7,075 nucleotides of DNA, taken from the NCBI GenBank assembly GCA_039187375.1, contig JBCCZN010000146.1, positions 1-7,075 on the forward strand, given 5' to 3'. The notes below the pieces were generated by a model. The model had not been told where the DNA came from. It did not search any database and was given only the letters and a program-made list of their open reading frames with translations. The DNA comes from CALBPI01 sp039187375. GTDB lineage: Bacteria > Pseudomonadota > Gammaproteobacteria > Steroidobacterales > Woeseiaceae. The stretch's first letter is position 1, and each line of letters starts with the position of its first letter. The position numbers were made by a program, and so were the translations under genes. Below, one piece after another: positions 6,370 through 7,075 of the stretch.

Positions 6370-7075
6370 TCACCCGTCTTGGTATAGGTATTCAAACACC
6401 GCGTCGACCATCGCCTCACAACGTGTTAGCTCCGCAGGATCGATAAATTCATTGGGTTGGTGCGCCTGATCGATCGAACCCGGACCACAAACAATACTGC
6501 GGATCCCGGCCTGCTGGAAAATCCCCGCCTCGGTTGCGAACGATACGGCGCCCGAGCCCCCTCCGCGAACGCCGTCCAATGCTTGTACCCAACGTTCAGC
6601 TTGGTCATCCGCCGCTGGCTGCAACGGCGGTACGCGGGCGATGACCTCGGTTTCAATCGACGCATCCGGCGCAAATTCCTGCAGCGTTGGCAAAACAGTG
6701 GTGTCGATGTACTGCTGCAGTTCGATAAATACCCGCTCCGGATCTTCATCGGGCAAACTGCGGTACTCCCAACCGAACTCGCAGTGCGCAGGCAAGATGT
6801 TGACCGCTGTGCCGCCGTGAATCGTGCCGACCTGCACCGTCGTCCAGGGCGGCTCACAACCCGAATCGATGGCCGCCTGCCGCCTGAATTGCCCAATGTC
6901 ATGCAGCTTCTCGATGATGCGCGCGGCAGCAAAAATTGCGCCCGCACCTCGATGGGGCTGACTTGAATGGGCCGCTTTGCCGGTGACCGTGGTACGAAAC
7001 GAGTTGATCGCCTTGTGCTCACGGATGACCTGCATTGTCGTCGGCTCGCCGATGATGGCGTAGCGCGGAGCGGCG
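6370..7075 (-). CDS. argE: ArgE-like acetylornithine deacetylase (peptidase family M20), C-terminal part
   Basis: The 3' portion of an M20-family deacylase gene, 234 residues plus a TGA stop, runs off the right edge of the window. About 150 N-terminal residues of the usual 380 or so, including the first metal ligands, are missing from view. The ATG at 7035 is internal: the frame continues upstream as PRYAIIGEPTTM, a typical ArgE stretch whose Glu (visible residue 10) is an expected metal ligand. The lid domain follows with GKAAHSSQPHRGAGAI (32-47) and GGTAVNILPAHCEFGWEYR (87-105). The catalytic domain resumes with SFATEAGIFQQAGI (178-191) and CGPGSIDQAHQPNEF (196-210), whose His205 is the expected last metal ligand. 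ArgE removes acetate from N-acetylornithine in arginine synthesis. Because an OPT transporter and a dipeptidase follow, a broader role on N-acyl amino acids or dipeptides is possible, so the argE symbol is tentative. Confidence 0.88.
   Translation of the reverse strand, partial: AAPRYAIIGEPTTMQVIREHKAINSFRTTVTGKAAHSSQPHRGAGAIFAAARIIEKLHDIGQFRRQAAIDSGCEPPWTTVQVGTIHGGTAVNILPAHCEFGWEYRSLPDEDPERVFIELQQYIDTTVLPTLQEFAPDASIETEVIARVPPLQPAADDQAERWVQALDGVRGGGSGAVSFATEAGIFQQAGIRSIVCGPGSIDQAHQPNEFIDPAELTRCEAMVDAVFEYLYQDG

Noticed and set aside
6334..6400. Possible internal promoter for the OPT gene
   Set aside because: TATACC and TTGAAT-like words occur on the - strand, but no pair has usable spacing, so I do not call a promoter.
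6426..7022. Long open frame of 198 codons on the - strand, overlapping the ArgE-like gene
   Set aside because: It is an out-of-frame shadow: Arg/Ser/Pro-rich, low complexity and no family motif, whereas the overlapping frame is a clear M20 enzyme.
251..7075. Defence island, toxin-antitoxin pair, biosynthetic cluster or mobile element
   Set aside because: No nuclease, helicase, recombinase, transposase, toxin, NRPS/PKS or RiPP-type gene is present; all genes have ordinary metabolic, transport or envelope families.

Overview
The window looks like the chromosome of a free-living bacterium, most likely from Pseudomonadota and possibly Gammaproteobacteria. This rests on gene content and protein style: ArgE-type M20 deacetylase, bacterial KynB, OPT transporter and an outer-membrane-type M19 lipoprotein, with moderately GC-rich coding DNA. 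There is no rRNA or marker gene, so the placement is tentative. I see no tRNA, CRISPR array, insertion sequence, attachment site or phage gene.

Layout. The + strand carries only the 3' end of a kynurenine formamidase gene (kynB, 1-261). Everything else lies on the - strand and is read from high to low coordinates. The order is an ArgE-like M20 deacetylase (7075-6370, N-terminus outside the window), an OPT-family oligopeptide transporter (6333-4591), a 178-residue two-helix membrane protein of unknown function (4578-4042), an M19 membrane dipeptidase lipoprotein (4039-2735), a secreted DUF6702-type protein (2731-2207), a HupE/UreJ-type membrane protein (2205-1627), and a 460-residue protein with two DsbA/HCCA-isomerase-like domains (1633-251).

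The seven - strand genes are packed tightly. In transcription order the gaps are 36, 12, 2, 3 and 1 nt, then a 7-nt overlap. Several starts sit on ribosome-binding sites inside the preceding gene. I could support no internal promoter or intrinsic terminator, so the simplest reading is one polycistronic unit with translational coupling, whose promoter lies beyond 7075. The last gene converges on kynB and the two overlap tail to tail by 11 bp. No stretch over 36 bp lacks a gene.

How the genes may work together (inference). The first half forms a peptide-use module. OPT would import small peptides or peptide-metal chelates, the M19 lipoprotein would cleave dipeptides in the cell envelope, and the M20 enzyme would deacylate N-acyl amino acids in the cytosol. 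The second half pairs a secreted DUF6702 protein with a HupE-like permease, which may concern metals, followed by a redox-fold protein lacking CxxC. The least explained parts are the 178-residue OPT neighbour, the DUF6702-HupE pair and the double DsbA-like protein.
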